Part shown: in pieces, positions 23,603-35,800 of the stretch | How the letters are laid out: the number at the start of each line of letters is the position of its first letter | How positions within the stretch are numbered: position 1 is the stretch's first letter | From: Warburgia ugandensis | Lineage: Eukaryota; Streptophyta; Magnoliopsida; Canellales; Canellaceae | NCBI GenBank assembly: GCA_035236585.1 | Contig: CP141137.1 | Span: 7,580,327-7,644,326 of the forward strand | Direction: 5' to 3' | DNA: 64,000 bases | Made by a program: the position numbers and the translations under genes | Notes under the pieces: generated by a model | Database searches by the model: none | Seen by the model: the letters and a program-made list of their open reading frames with translations, nothing else | Told to the model about the DNA's origin: nothing

Positions 23603-24871
23603 AAATGCACCCACACTTAAGGTGCACGCACCAACAAGAATGAATGTGTTCAAAGATTCTGAGTTAGTTATTTTGTGTATATGGCTTATAGAGAATCAGA
23701 TACATCAAAAAGATGCATAAATCTAGAACTTATACGATATGGCTCCACCTACTAATCAAGAAAAAGAAGATCACAAACCATGATACCTGAAAGTGCAAGT
23801 GACCAGAACAAAAAAGTTAACTCCACATCAATGTTCCTTATGGGTTAGGAAATGTACATCAATCCAAAAAATAAAGAAAAAAGAACACTCAAACTTCATA
23901 ATCTTCAAAACTTATTTTGATTTGGCTAACAGCTAAAAAATTTGTCTTCTTCCTTTGCAATATGCAAACTGATATCTGTGTAAAACAATACAAGATGAAA
24001 ACAAGAAATACAACATACCCAAACAAAGTCAACATTATTTGTCAAAATTGTAAACTTCAAATTTACCGAGTATAATAGCATGAACTCTCAGTACAGGCCT
24101 AAAAACCCTACAAACTCTACTTCCAAAGCACAGTCCCACAAATTGGTGTGAAGATTGGACTGCATGATGTTTTAACACAGCTTCCAAGTTCTGCTTGCAC
24201 AGAGATAAGGTTTTGCATCACTAGATCAGAGAACTCTTCAGACAACTAATTTAGCATCTCATGAGTCACTAGTTCTGCAAGACCCAATATTTTCGTTACA
24301 GGAAAGCACCATGAGGTGCAGATGAAACTTATATATAGCTAACAACATACAATTACTGTACTAGAATAACTTTGGCCTGTCAATCATAGAATTTCCATCA
24401 TAACCCAGCTCACTAAAAAGCCTCAAAAAATTCCAATCTTTCTCCAAAAACACATAAATGATACTACCAATAATCAACTTAATTGTCCCAATTTAACTCC
24501 AAAGCAACAGGAAAAACCAAATGTACCATTCAAAGTCATTTCCAAAAGAGAAAGCTTCGCTTCCTTCTGAAGGAAACAGCGACTGGTATTTAGCTCCGAG
24601 CTTCATTTTCTGCCGCTGCAAATCACGGACAGCAAGCACCCAGTAAGAGTGAACCATGTGTCATAGGTGCAAAAGATACATGACATATTTCATCCAGGAT
24701 TGACATTGATTCACTGGATGCAGCCATTGACTTGAACCTCCAGATTCTAATAGACTCCAAGTTTCTCGATTCACACGAGGGCAACTGCAAAGATAAGAAT
24801 CTAGCAAAAACTCATCAACCAACCTGGTTTATAGGACACCGATACCCCAAAATCTGTAGCCTTCCGGTGTG

Positions 24872-25229
24872 CGTCCGTGGAACAAGAGTTTGGGCGGAGC
24901 ACGGGCGGGATGCGTGGCTGTCAAGGTGGGAGCTTGGGCGGAGCAAGGACGGGAGGCGTGGCCGAGCACGGGCGGAGCGTGGGGGCAGATCCCTCACGGT
25001 CGGCCGTCGTTCTTCTTCCGCACAAGCGTCTGTTTTCAGGGTAATGTTTAAACAGGGAGAAGAGAAGAGGGGTATTTTCGCCATTTTATGAAAAAATAAC
25101 GGTGGAACATTAACGGAACGGTATTTTTGAAAAGTTTTGCACAACTTAATAACAAATCGGTAAAAAGTTAAAATGTCTGCATATTTTAGAGAAAACATAA
25201 AAACTGAATGACAAATCAGCAAAAAACCC
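24872..25229 (-). repeat. Right terminal inverted arm of the Pack-MULE
   Basis: This is the inverted partner of 20923-21331. Conserved blocks include, on the minus strand, CTGATTTGTCATTCAGTTTT, ACATTTTAACTTTTTACC and GACGGCCGACCGTGAGGGAT. The two arms differ visibly by substitutions and indels, so the insertion is not very young. Confidence 0.88.
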
Positions 25230-25283
25230 AAAATAAATCAGTAGTCCTTCATGTGCGCATATACTTAGCCAAGAAAAGAGACA

Positions 25284-25383
25284 GACATTACCATGCACTT
25301 TGTAAGAGGCTGTTTTTATACCTCAAACTTGTGATCTCAAAGTCACGTGGCAACTAACTCTACTATTTTGCCAAGACTCCCTC
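25284..25383 (-). mobile_element. Au-type SINE, 5' part only
   Basis: About 100 bases matching the tRNA-like half of the family (ACCATGCACTTTGTAAGAGG, GTGATCTCAAAGTCACGTGG, TTTTGCCAAGACTCCC). The 3' half is missing and the copy is diverged. Confidence 0.7.
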
Positions 25384-25723
25384 AAATAGAATTACGTTGG
25401 CATGACAAATGATGCCAAGCCACTCTTGTTTATTTGGAAGATAAGGGGACATCCACAATCACTCCATGCCTAAGGGGTAAGTTAAGGCATCTGAATGGTT
25501 TGTAGTGGGTAATGTCGATCTGGTTCTTTGAATAAAGCTTCTGATTTGTTATTAGAAAGAAAAGCTATTGCTAGAGGGTGACAAGGTAAGTTGCCACATG
25601 GGACCCACTTCGATAAAACAAATCGAACTTCAGTTAATCTGACTCGTTTATCTAATCTTTTTGGATGAGATGAAGAATCAAACAAATAATAAGGAATATC
25701 TTTTGTCCCCAAAAGCAATAAGC

Positions 25724-25789
25724 CAGGATAGCTCAGTTGGGAGAGCGTCAAACTCAAGACTCGCGTGTTCGATCTACACTCACCGCATT
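25724..25789 (+). pseudogene. tRNA-Phe pseudogene
   Basis: GCCAGGATAGCTCAGTTGGG then AGAGCGTCAAACT matches plant cytosolic tRNA-Phe(GAA), and the T arm and 3' end (GTTCGATCTACACTCACCGC) are recognisable. It is 66 nt rather than 73: part of the anticodon stem and variable loop is deleted, and the anticodon position reads CAA rather than GAA. It cannot fold as a normal tRNA. Confidence 0.8.
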
Positions 25790-25878
25790 TCCTTAAAATT
25801 TTACCCTTTCCCTGATCAAAAAGTTAAATTGTAACAAATTTATGGAAAAGAAACAAAAATCCTATGGATCAGGGGGTT

Positions 25879-25950
25879 TGAACCCGACGTGAATCGAACA
25901 CGCAACCTTCTGATCTGGAGTCAGACGCGCTACCATTGCGCCACGGATCC
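25879..25950 (-). tRNA. tRNA-Trp (anticodon CCA)
   Basis: The minus strand reads GGATCCGTGGCGCAATGGTA, then GCGCGTCTGACTCCAGATCA with the CCA anticodon, and ends CACGTCGGGTTCA. The 72-nt cloverleaf is complete: acceptor GGATCCG pairs with CGGGTTC with G-T pairs, the D-box is TGGCGCAATGG and the T-box GTTCGATTC. No intron. The sequence matches cytosolic plant tRNA-Trp. It lies in the intergenic space between APC5 and the inhibitor-2 gene and is likely transcribed by RNA polymerase III. Confidence 0.95.
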
Positions 25951-26799
25951 ATTGATTGTCAATCTCTACATTCTAATATGAAGTTTTATATATCAAACTT
26001 GAAGCTTGCTTCTACTTGCTTTTGAAGATCAATGTGAAGGTTCCTGATTAGACAGCTAGGGTTATCCAAGGTAATTTAACATGGCCAACCAAGGCCAATC
26101 GCCCGTAGGAGCTTCTTTCAATCAATGAAAGTAGGCTCATCGGCACATGCTTGCATATATATAGTTACCTGATATAGTTCCTTCAATTGGAGAATTCTTT
26201 CTCAACTTCCAGGTTAAATTAGACAAGTGTTTGTTGAGAGAAGCCTCCTGCGCCCAAAGTAACATCATTGTGGCTTCAACATGGTAGGGGGTAAACATCA
26301 GTTTTATGACTGGAGAATTTTGAATTCAAATCCTGAGACTCCACATTGTTAATTTCCAATGCAATGCAACAAGTTCAAGAGCCCAAAAAGGGCATTTCAC
26401 ATGACGGTGTCTATTAGACATTTTTTTAATCCAAACTAAATGCTTTTTGATCTATTAGATATTTAAGACGAGCTCCATAATATGTGGTCGTTTGACATCA
26501 TTAAATATGTGGTCACTTTAGCATTCCTCGAGATAGTAATTCAAAACAAATCCCACTTTTATGTTAGTTGAAGTGGTTTTATGATTTTGCGGCTCTAAGT
26601 ATTTAAATCTCATTCATTTTGATTAGATGAAGGGGTGAGATCAATCATAAGAGGACCCATTGTGCAAAAGTAGGTGAGTCATCATTTTGTCACAAGGACG
26701 TTGCACCCTCATATAAGTCTTCGTTGGTCCCACGTAATTTTAGTTCGTTGGCAGGGAAGGCAGCGCAAACAACGTCAGTTTTTGTGATGGAAGCGACCA

Positions 26800-26869
26800 T
26801 CACGTATTTACTCTCCCTCTCTTTCTCCCTTCTTCTTCCGACGACAGCCGCGGGCGAAAACCCAATTGG
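26800..26869 (+). other. Probable 5'UTR exon of the inhibitor-2 gene
   Basis: A CT-rich stretch typical of plant leaders (TTTACTCTCCCTCTCTTTCT) runs into GGGCGAAAACCCAATTGG and then a donor-like GGTAAAATCC at 26869. The next acceptor with coding continuity is at 28832, so a 2-kb leader intron is inferred. The transcription start is approximate. Confidence 0.5.
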
Positions 26870-27983
26870 GTAAAATCCTTCTCCTCTTTTCGCTCAATTT
26901 GTTTGAATTACGACGTGTTTAAAGAGTTGGTTTTGGTGATTTTCTAGTTGGAAATACCTCCTTAGAAATGCATGCTTGAATGGGAGAACGGTCAAATTCT
27001 GCTGGAATTTAATTCCTGATGAGTTTTTCCTGAAAATGAATGGGGAAATACGTCTTCAAGCCTCTGCGCTGGTCTTCAGCTAGGAGGAAATTGGGATTAT
27101 GTTTGTACTCGTTCTGCTAATTATTATTCTAACTGTCTTCCTCTTTTCCTCTCTCTTTTTAGGTTTTCTGTTCTATTCTTTTAATAATCATAATTCCAAG
27201 CTCACTATTTTTCTTGTAACTTGAATTTCATTATGAAGTTTCTTGCTTCATCCTTGCTTCATCTTTTTTGTTTTTTGTATTTGTTTTCATTTCGGGGGTT
27301 GGGGGGGGAGTGCACCTGCATTCATTACCTAATGGATGAAAGTAAAACCTGAAATTAGTTTTTCAAGGTTGTGCACTTGCAATTTCCTAAAATGTAAACA
27401 GATTGGGTTGAATTGACCACTTGGTTTTCATAGAAAATCTAAGTCCATGCGTTTCTTTAATCCTTTAGGTAAAGAATGCAAAGTGCCCAATGCCACCCCT
27501 CTTAGATTCTAATAGCTATGTGTTCATGCTAGAGATGCAGATTTCATAGCTTGCATTTGTTTTAGCTCTGATTGGTTTCAAGGTTAAGGTCTTCCTAGGT
27601 TGTGTGACTGCACGACAAATTGTAAAGTTGTGTGATATGGTATTTGATTGGAACTTAGTCTTCTTGATCTATCTGCAGGCATGAAATCTTGTAAGTAGGT
27701 CCTGAATAGAAGAATGGGCGAAATATTGTATCATGTCTATGCACGTGAGATTTGTTTGAAGACACAAATTAGCTCCTATTAGGGCTACGCATATGAAATT
27801 TGTTGGAAGACACAAATTAGCTCATATTAGGTCTATGTATGTTCAATTTGCTTGAAGAAACAAATTAGAGTTTGGATGGAAAAAGCTTGTATTAGGTCTA
27901 CCTGCATGTGGAGTTTACTGAAAACAGTCAATGTTAGTTGGGCTAATGCTCATATTGCGAATTTGCATGTGCAGTTTCACTTG

Positions 27984-28046
27984 TGGTCCGCCCCTTCCCC
28001 GGACCCCGCATAGGCGGGAGCTTCGTGCACCGGGGCTGCCCTTTTT
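27984..28046 (+). mobile_element. Au-type SINE, 63-bp 3' end with perfect target duplication
   Basis: Only the last third of the family is present (TGGTCCGCCCCTTCCCCGGA through GGGCTGCCCTTTTT), almost identical to the family consensus I remember. AGTTTCACTTG flanks it exactly at 27973-27983 and 28047-28057, so it is a genuine 5'-truncated insertion in the leader intron, not a decayed full copy. Confidence 0.92.
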
Positions 28047-28866
28047 AGTTTCACTTGAAAAAACAAATTAACGTTTGGATGGTGTGAAAACATGCATTAG
28101 GCCTATTCTTTTTCTGTTTCTTTGAAACAATTAGCATATAGATGGCTGAAATCTCATATTAGTTCAGTACATGTTCAGTTGGTTTGAAAAACCATAGCAT
28201 TCAAATGGGGTGAAAGCTCATATTAGGTCTACACAGTTTGCGTGAGAATAACCACTGCTGTCTTTTGTTTTTTGTCTGCAAGTGGGGTTGAAAAACTTAT
28301 TGATGGGATTGATCAAAGCATGTATTAGGTCTGTGCCTTTGCAGCTTGCTTGGGACATGAATTAGCTTTTGGGTGCAACAGAGCTCGTATTAAGTCTATC
28401 CATGCATCTGCAGTTTGCTTGAAAAACCAATTTAGGGTTGAATTGGGGATAAAACTCGCATTTTGTGTATGCTTTCACAGTTTGCTTGGAAAAACCAATT
28501 AGCAATTTGATGGGTGAATGTTGTATTGGACCTTTTCTAGTCCAGTCTGCTTGAACAACAAACTAGCATTTTCAAGAACAAGATTTGAAGCACTTGTCTT
28601 TTGGACTACTTTACAAGTTGTCATAGCTAGGCAGTAGATTGGCCTAGGCTTGCAAATGTGACCTTTGCTAACCACACACCTGAGGTTTTTGTGTGGATAT
28701 TATTGTCTCATAAGTCATAATGCAAAATTTCTAATTTCAAAGATGAAGAAATGGAAAATCTCTTGCTTCATTTAGACCTTGTTTTTCTTATATTGTAATC
28801 GTCTTTCATCTGATGCTATGTTCTTCATGCAGGAAGTGTTTGGTTCTGTAACTCTGCTCAAGGGCC

Positions 28867-31800
28867 ATGGCCATGAGGTATAGCCACAATTTTTATTTTT
28901 ATTTTTAATTTATTGTTTCTCTTTGTTTTTGTTATCCCTTGAAATTGTTTTTTTATTTATTTTAATATTTGCGGATGCATTGGCACAATGTTTGAATTGT
29001 CATCGTGTGACCTTGAGGTCATGGGTTCAAGGTGTGGAAACAGCCTCCTGCAAAATGCAAGTAAGGCTGTGTATTATTGACCCTTGTGGTCTGCCCCTTC
29101 CTAGACCCTGCATACGCGGGAGCTTCATGCAGCGGACCTGATCCTTCTGGCATTAATAATATCTAGCAACTTCTTGTCCATGTTCATATCTTTATCTGCA
29201 TAACAACAAGTTAGCATAATTGTAGGTTATTATAGTTTGCAGTCCACCTTAACTTTATTGGTCATAATGTTTTTGGCCGGGGAATGGGATCACCTGCATG
29301 GTCGAAATTTTTTCGTTAAATGGTTGTTATGGTTAACTTTTTCAGGAAATGAAACAAGAAAAAGAAATCAGTTCTCACCAAATACTCAGAAGAATTAGTC
29401 CTGTTATTAAACAGCCTTCAGTAAATACTTCAAATGTATTGGCCTTATCCCTTGCTAGGTTTGGCTTTGCATGGGTATCATCTCGAATGAGTATGTTATG
29501 ATGTAGATGTTTACCTGCTCCAGTGCCTAAATTTTTGTTTGTCATCATTTACTTTCACTAAGATCTATCACATGGTTTTATCCAATAATCAATTTAAACT
29601 ACTTAACTCTGCTGATGCTTGGTGGATATCAGGGGTCGGGTCAGGTGGAACGAAGTTAACTTGGATGAAATTGAGGCCAACAAACCTGTAAGGCAGAAAA
29701 TCACTGAGCCTAAGACACCTTATCATCGTATGGTTGACGAGGATGGTATGATGTATCCTGCTATTGCTGGCTATAACTTTTGGAAGTCTTTATCATGGAC
29801 ATTATGTTGGAAAACTACATCTGCTGTTAACTAGGTATTGTTGGTACTTTTTGAAGGTTCTATGTCTCCAATTCGAGATTTTGAAGGATGCATTGGTAAT
29901 TCTGCACATGCAGAAGCTATACAAAGTGCTTTGAATGATGTAGCTTCTTCAAGTAGGAAGTATCCTAGTAAGGGTGGGGCCTGGACGCCGTCTGAAGACA
30001 AGGAAGATGCCATGGAACAGGATGATGAAGGTTGGTAAGCTTTTCCTAGTACTTATAATAAAGTCCCCTCCAATTTGCACCCTTCAATATCCTCTAACCA
30101 TCCTTGTATATTTCATTCTTAATATATAAAATTATTGCAGACTTCTTTAATCAGATAATTTGTCCCATGCATACATAAGTGTATTTCTAGTTCCCTTTTC
30201 TACACTAATGTGAAGTTCCTGGTTGATCTGAAAATGTTAATGGTTACGAATCAGTCAAAACTTCATTTCCTGAGAAAGAAAAGTGTAAAAGAGCTGATGT
30301 ATAAGGAGGTCATTCCTATCTTTTCGAGTTGTTGCACTTTATGTCAAGATAACTAGTAGAAGCTGAAATAGGTTTAAAGAACAGAAAAACAGAAAGGTTG
30401 GAATCCCCCTTTTCAATTGCAGCAATATAATGGCTCATCTAGGGGAAAGGATTTTTCTCATTGTGAAATTACCAAATCATGTGTTTGCTGACGCCCACTA
30501 CCACCTCTTATATTTGGAGCATCATGCAACTATAATTCATAGATGACCAATTAAAGCTAATTTTTAGTTGGTCTTGACTATCAAGTTTCAACTTGTACTT
30601 AGCAAATTGGACATTATACTTTCGTCATATACTAGAATCGTGGACAATTTCTAATCTAAGGAATTGACATGATTAGTACCATGTAATTTTGATCAGAAAA
30701 ATTTTCTATAGACTTCCCACAACACTGGTGATGTTGTGGGCTTGTGACTTTGTGTATAATCTCTGATCCTATGATATTTGGTCTAACACATGTCTAATGT
30801 TGACACAAGGACTAGTGCCCAACACAACAAACTCAAAAAATGTTAGAAAAAGGGAATCATCTTAGCGTAATATGTATTCTTGTATGTGCTTGTGTATGTA
30901 TGTTCCTATATAATATCAAATTCTGATATTATAGATGTATCTGCTATATCCCAATTTTCAGATCTAGTTTTCTTTCTGAAATAGTAAGCCTTATGAAGGG
31001 GAATTTTGTAGTGCTGTTAATTTATTGTGTGAGTTATCACAAAATTCTTTAGTGGATTTTGACGTATGTGATTGTTTCAATTTACCAATACCCTCTGCAT
31101 TGTTTTACTTTAATCCAATTAGAAATCACAACCCATTTTTTGTTCATCTGCATCACCAGTTTTGCTTGCCAAAAATGGCCATTTGAAGTTATTGTTTCCA
31201 TTCCGTGGCTTGACAAAACAGCTGTGCCTCCTACATAAGTTTGAGAATAGATTGAGGGCATGGTTCTCTTGATTCCTCTAATCATTGACTTTGTCCAACG
31301 GAACCTTACCCCCAGCTGCTGCTACCACAGTTTGATTATTTTTTGCACATAACCAAATGGTTTGTACCATGGAAGAAGCTATTTTCCTGCTTAGACAATT
31401 GATAGAGAAATGTAGGGAGATGAGGAAGGACATCCATATGGTCTTTATTGGCTTAGAAAAAGCTTATGATAGAGTCCCCAAAGAGTTAATATGGTGGATA
31501 TTGAGCAAGAAAGGGGTTTCACGGGGGTAAATGGATATAATTAAAGATATCTATGAGGGAGCTATTAAAATCGTTAAGACAACTGGCGGAGAAACCATTC
31601 ATTTTCCTATCACCATCACTATAGAATTATAACAAGGATTAGCATTGAGCCTGCACATTTCAACTTAGTTATGGATGATTTAACAAATATCTGCACGAGA
31701 AGATTCCATGCGCATGTTATTTACAGATAATATAGTTTTGATTGCTAAGACAAGGGAGAGAGTAAATACAAAGCTAAAGTAGTGGAGAGATGCATTAGAA

Positions 31801-32845
31801 TCTAAATGTTTTAAAATTAGTTGAACTAAGAAAGAGTGTATGGAATGCAATTTTAGCAAGAAGAGGAGTAGGAGTAGAGTACCAATAAAGATTGATAACC
31901 AAAAAGTCTCCTTAACAAACCACTTCCAATACTTAGGATCTATAATTCATGAGAGTGGAGAGCTTGAGAGAGAGGTTGCCCAAAGAATCCAAGTGGGTTG
32001 GAACAAATGGAGATGTACTTTTGGAGTTTTGTGTGATTGAAAGGTGCCACCCAAACTAAAAGGAAAATTCTATAGAATGATTATAAGGTCAGCCATTCTC
32101 TATGGATTAGAGTGTTAGGCAGTTAAGGAGCAACATGTACATAGGATGAGAATTTCCAAAATGCAGATGTTGAGATGGATGAGTGACAAGACAAAAAAGA
32201 ATAGAATTAGAAATGAAAACATTAGAGGAAACTTAGTTGTAGCACCAATGGATAACAAGATGAGGGACATTAGACTTAGATGGTTTGGACATGTCCAACG
32301 GAGACAAAAAATGGCACAAGTTAGAAGGAGTAAGGTGATTCAAGTTGAAGGTTCTAAAAGGGCAAGGGAAAGGCCCAAAAGAATGTGAATAAAAGTGGTG
32401 AGAAAAGATTTAAAAACGTTGGAACTAAGTGAAGCCATGACACTCAATAGAGGGGAATAAAGGAACAAGATTCATGTGACCGACCCCTAATTAGGATAAG
32501 GTCTTGATGACGACCCAAATGGTTTGTACATCGTTATTGCTGTAAGCATGAACTAGAGTTTCCTCTAGCTTTTCCCAGTCAAGCATAGTCTACTGTCTGT
32601 CATGCCTTGACAAGCATGCTACACTCAGATTCCTCTGAAAAAGGTAGGTTGGTGTGTGATGCGTCCTACTAAGGAGATTCTTGCTAATGAGGTTTCCTGA
32701 GGTTTGGACCTTGCACTATTTTTTGTCACTCATATGTCAAATTGCTTGGTTCGTGTTTAAGATGGTGGTATGGGGAGCTACCACCCTACCCACCACATAT
32801 TTCATGTCCCAAGTCAAGCGGCTTGGACCATTTCACATTCCATAT

Positions 32846-32879
<34 letters not shown>

Positions 32880-35800
32880 AGACCTTATCCCAATTAGGGG
32901 TCAGCCACATGAATCTTATTCCTCTATTCCACTCTATTAAATACCATGGTTTCATTTAGTCCCAAAGTTTTTAAATCTTTCCTCACCACTTCTATCCACG
33001 TTCTTTTGGGCCTTCCCCTTGCCCTTTTAGAACCTTCAACTTGTATTGCCTCACTCCTTCTAACTGGTGCCGTTGGTGGCCTCCTTTGAACATGTCCAAA
33101 CCATCTAAGTCTAATCTCCCTCATCTTGTTACCTATTGGCGTTATCCCTAAATTTCCTCTAATATTTTTATTTCTAATTCTATCCTTTCTTGTCTTACCA
33201 CTCATCCATCTCAACATCCTCATTTCTGCGACACTCAGCCTATGAGTATGATGTTCCTTAACTGCCCAACACTCTGATCCATAGAGCATGGCTGGCCTAA
33301 TAGCCATCCTATAGAATTTTCCCTTTAGTTTGAGTGGCACCCGCCAATCACATAAAACACCCGATGCACATCTCCATTTGTTCCAACCTGCTTGGATTCT
33401 CTGGGTAACCTCCCTCTCAATCTCTCCACTCTCATGGATCAATGATCCTAAGTATCGGAAGTGGTCTCTCATGGGGACCTCTTGGTTATCAATCTTGACT
33501 GGTGCTCCACTCCTACTCTTCTTACTAAAATTACATTCCATATATTCTGTCTTAGTTCGGCTAATTTTAAATCCTTCCGATTCTAATGCTTTTCTCCATA
33601 ACTCTAGCTTTATGTTTACACCCTCCCTTGTCTGATCAAGTAGGACTATATCGTCTGCAAATAGCATGCACTAGGGAATCTCCTCATGCAGATGTTTTGT
33701 TAACTCATCCATAACTAATGTGAAAAGGTATGGACTCAATGCCGATCCTTGGTGCAATCCGACAGTGACAGGAAAATCACCAGTCACACCACTAGTGGTC
33801 TTAACATTTGTTACTGTTCCCTCATACATATCTTTAATTATGTCTATATACCTCTGAGAAACCCCTTTAACACCCAACACCCTCCATATTAACTCTCTAG
33901 GAACTCTATCATAAGCTTTCTCTAAGTCAATAAAGACCATGTGTAGGTCTTTTCTCCTCTCCCTATATATCTCTACTAATTGTCTTAGTAAAAAAATAAC
34001 TTCTATGGTAGACCTCCCAGGCATGAAACCAAACTGATTCTCCGATATACTTGTTTCATATCGTAGCTTCTTTTTAATCACTCTTTCAAAAAGTTTCATG
34101 GTGTGGCTCATAAGTTTGATCCCTCGATAATTAGTGCAGCTCTGAATGTCTCCTTTATTCTTATAGATTGGTACAATAGAGCTTTTCCTCCACTCATCAG
34201 TCGTTTTCTTTGATTTTATAATCTTGTTAAACAACTTGGTCAACCAAACTACCCCACTATCTCCTCTATGTTTTCAAACCTCTATTGGTATACCATCAAG
34301 CCCCATGGCCTTTCCTGATTTCATCTTTCTCAAAGCCTCTTTTACTTCAAGCATTCTAATCCTACGTTAATATCTATAATATCTAGTGTTATTTAGATTT
34401 ATAGTATTTTCAATCCCTATATTCTCAGGGCCATTGTCATTTAACAATTTTTGGAAGTATATTTCCCACCTTTGTTTGATCTCATCATCTTTGACTAATA
34501 CCCGTTGATCATCGCTTCTAATGCACCTAACATGCTATAAGTCCTTACCCTTCTATTCTCTCACTTTTGCAAATTTAAACACATCTTTCTCACCTTCTCT
34601 TGTTCCTAGTCTATTATAGAGCTCATCATATGCTTTAAGTTTAGCCTCACTTACTATTCTCTTAGTAACGTTTTTAGCATTCTTATATTGTTCATAGTTT
34701 TCATTATTTCTAATCTTCTGCCATGCTTTAAAATGCATTCGTTTTTCTTTAATAGCTTTTTGCACTATTTCATTCCACCACCATGTTTCCTTTGCTAATA
34801 GCCTTTTACCTTTAGATACTCCTAAGACATCTTTTGCCACTTTCTTACTGGACTCAGCCATATTAGTCCACATGGTATTTACTTCTGTTTCATAGTTTCA
34901 ATTTCCTTCTACCATCAACTTATTTTTGAATGAGGTTATTTTCTCTCCTTTTAAGTTCCACCACTTAGTTTTTGGATGTGTATTAAGTTCATTTCTTTTA
35001 CTCCATCTTTTAATATGAATATCCATAACCATTAACCTATGTTGTGAGGTTAAACTCTCACCGGGTATCACCTTACAATCCTTACATATAGATCGTTCAT
35101 TATTCCTAAGTAGAAAAAAGTCTATTTGGCTTTTATGAAGTCCATCTTTTAAAGGTTATTAAGTGTTCATCCCTCTTCTTAAAGAGTGTATTTGCAATGG
35201 ATAGGTTATATGACAAAGCAAAATCGAGGATATTCTCCCCCATCTCGTTTCGTTTAGCTATACCATACCCTCCGTGTATTCTATCATATCCTTCCTTATC
35301 TTTTCCTACATGGCCATTTAAGTCTGCTCCTATAAATATCCCCTCAGTGTTGGGAATTTCTTGCATGACTCCCTCCATATCTTCCCAAAACTCTCTTAAT
35401 TATATCTTGTAACCGTACTTGTGGTGCATATGCACTTATAATATTTATAATCTGCTCTCCTAGAATCATTTTTATTATTATAATTCTATCACTGATTCTT
35501 TTAACGTCCACAACTTTATCCTTTAATTCCTTATCCTTTAATTCCTTATCCACTATTATTCCTACGCCATTTCTATTATTTTCCTTTCCTACGTACCATA
35601 ATTTATACCCATCTATTTCTCTAGCTTTAGCCCCTTTCCACTTGGTTTCTTGGATACAAGCGATGTTGACTCTCCTACGTTTTATCATGTCTACTAACTC
35701 CAAACTCTTACCTGTCAGTGTCCCTATATTCCATGTAGCTATGCGAATCTTATGTTTTGGAGATACCCTATTTACTATCAACTTTCTCGACCTCCATGGT

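Larger units (their letters stand above)
20923..25229. mobile_element. Pack-MULE (Mutator-like element) carrying DXS gene fragments
   Basis: Two long inverted arms bracket 3.5 kb of unrelated DNA. The outer ends read inward as GGTTAATATGCTGATTTGTC and GGGTTTTTTGCTGATTTGTC. Both arms then share TTAATGTTCCACCGTTATTT, AAAATACCCCTC, GAAGAAGAACGACGGCCGAC and a GC-rich part ending TTGTTCCACGGACG. Such long terminal inverted repeats starting with G are typical of Mutator-like elements. I see no MULE transposase inside. The interior holds DXS exon pieces on the minus strand (22165-23049), a direct duplication (21343-21568) and a tRNA-like sequence (23527-23602). A 9-bp target duplication is not clear: the flanks AATAATCA on the left and AATAAATCA on the right are only suggestive. 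Confidence 0.82.

Noticed and set aside
24537..24617. Exon-like minus-strand stretch (RQKMKLGAKYQSLFPSEG) between AG and GT inside the Pack-MULE
   Set aside because: It looks codon-like and might be another captured exon, but I recognise no family and there is no second exon to support it.
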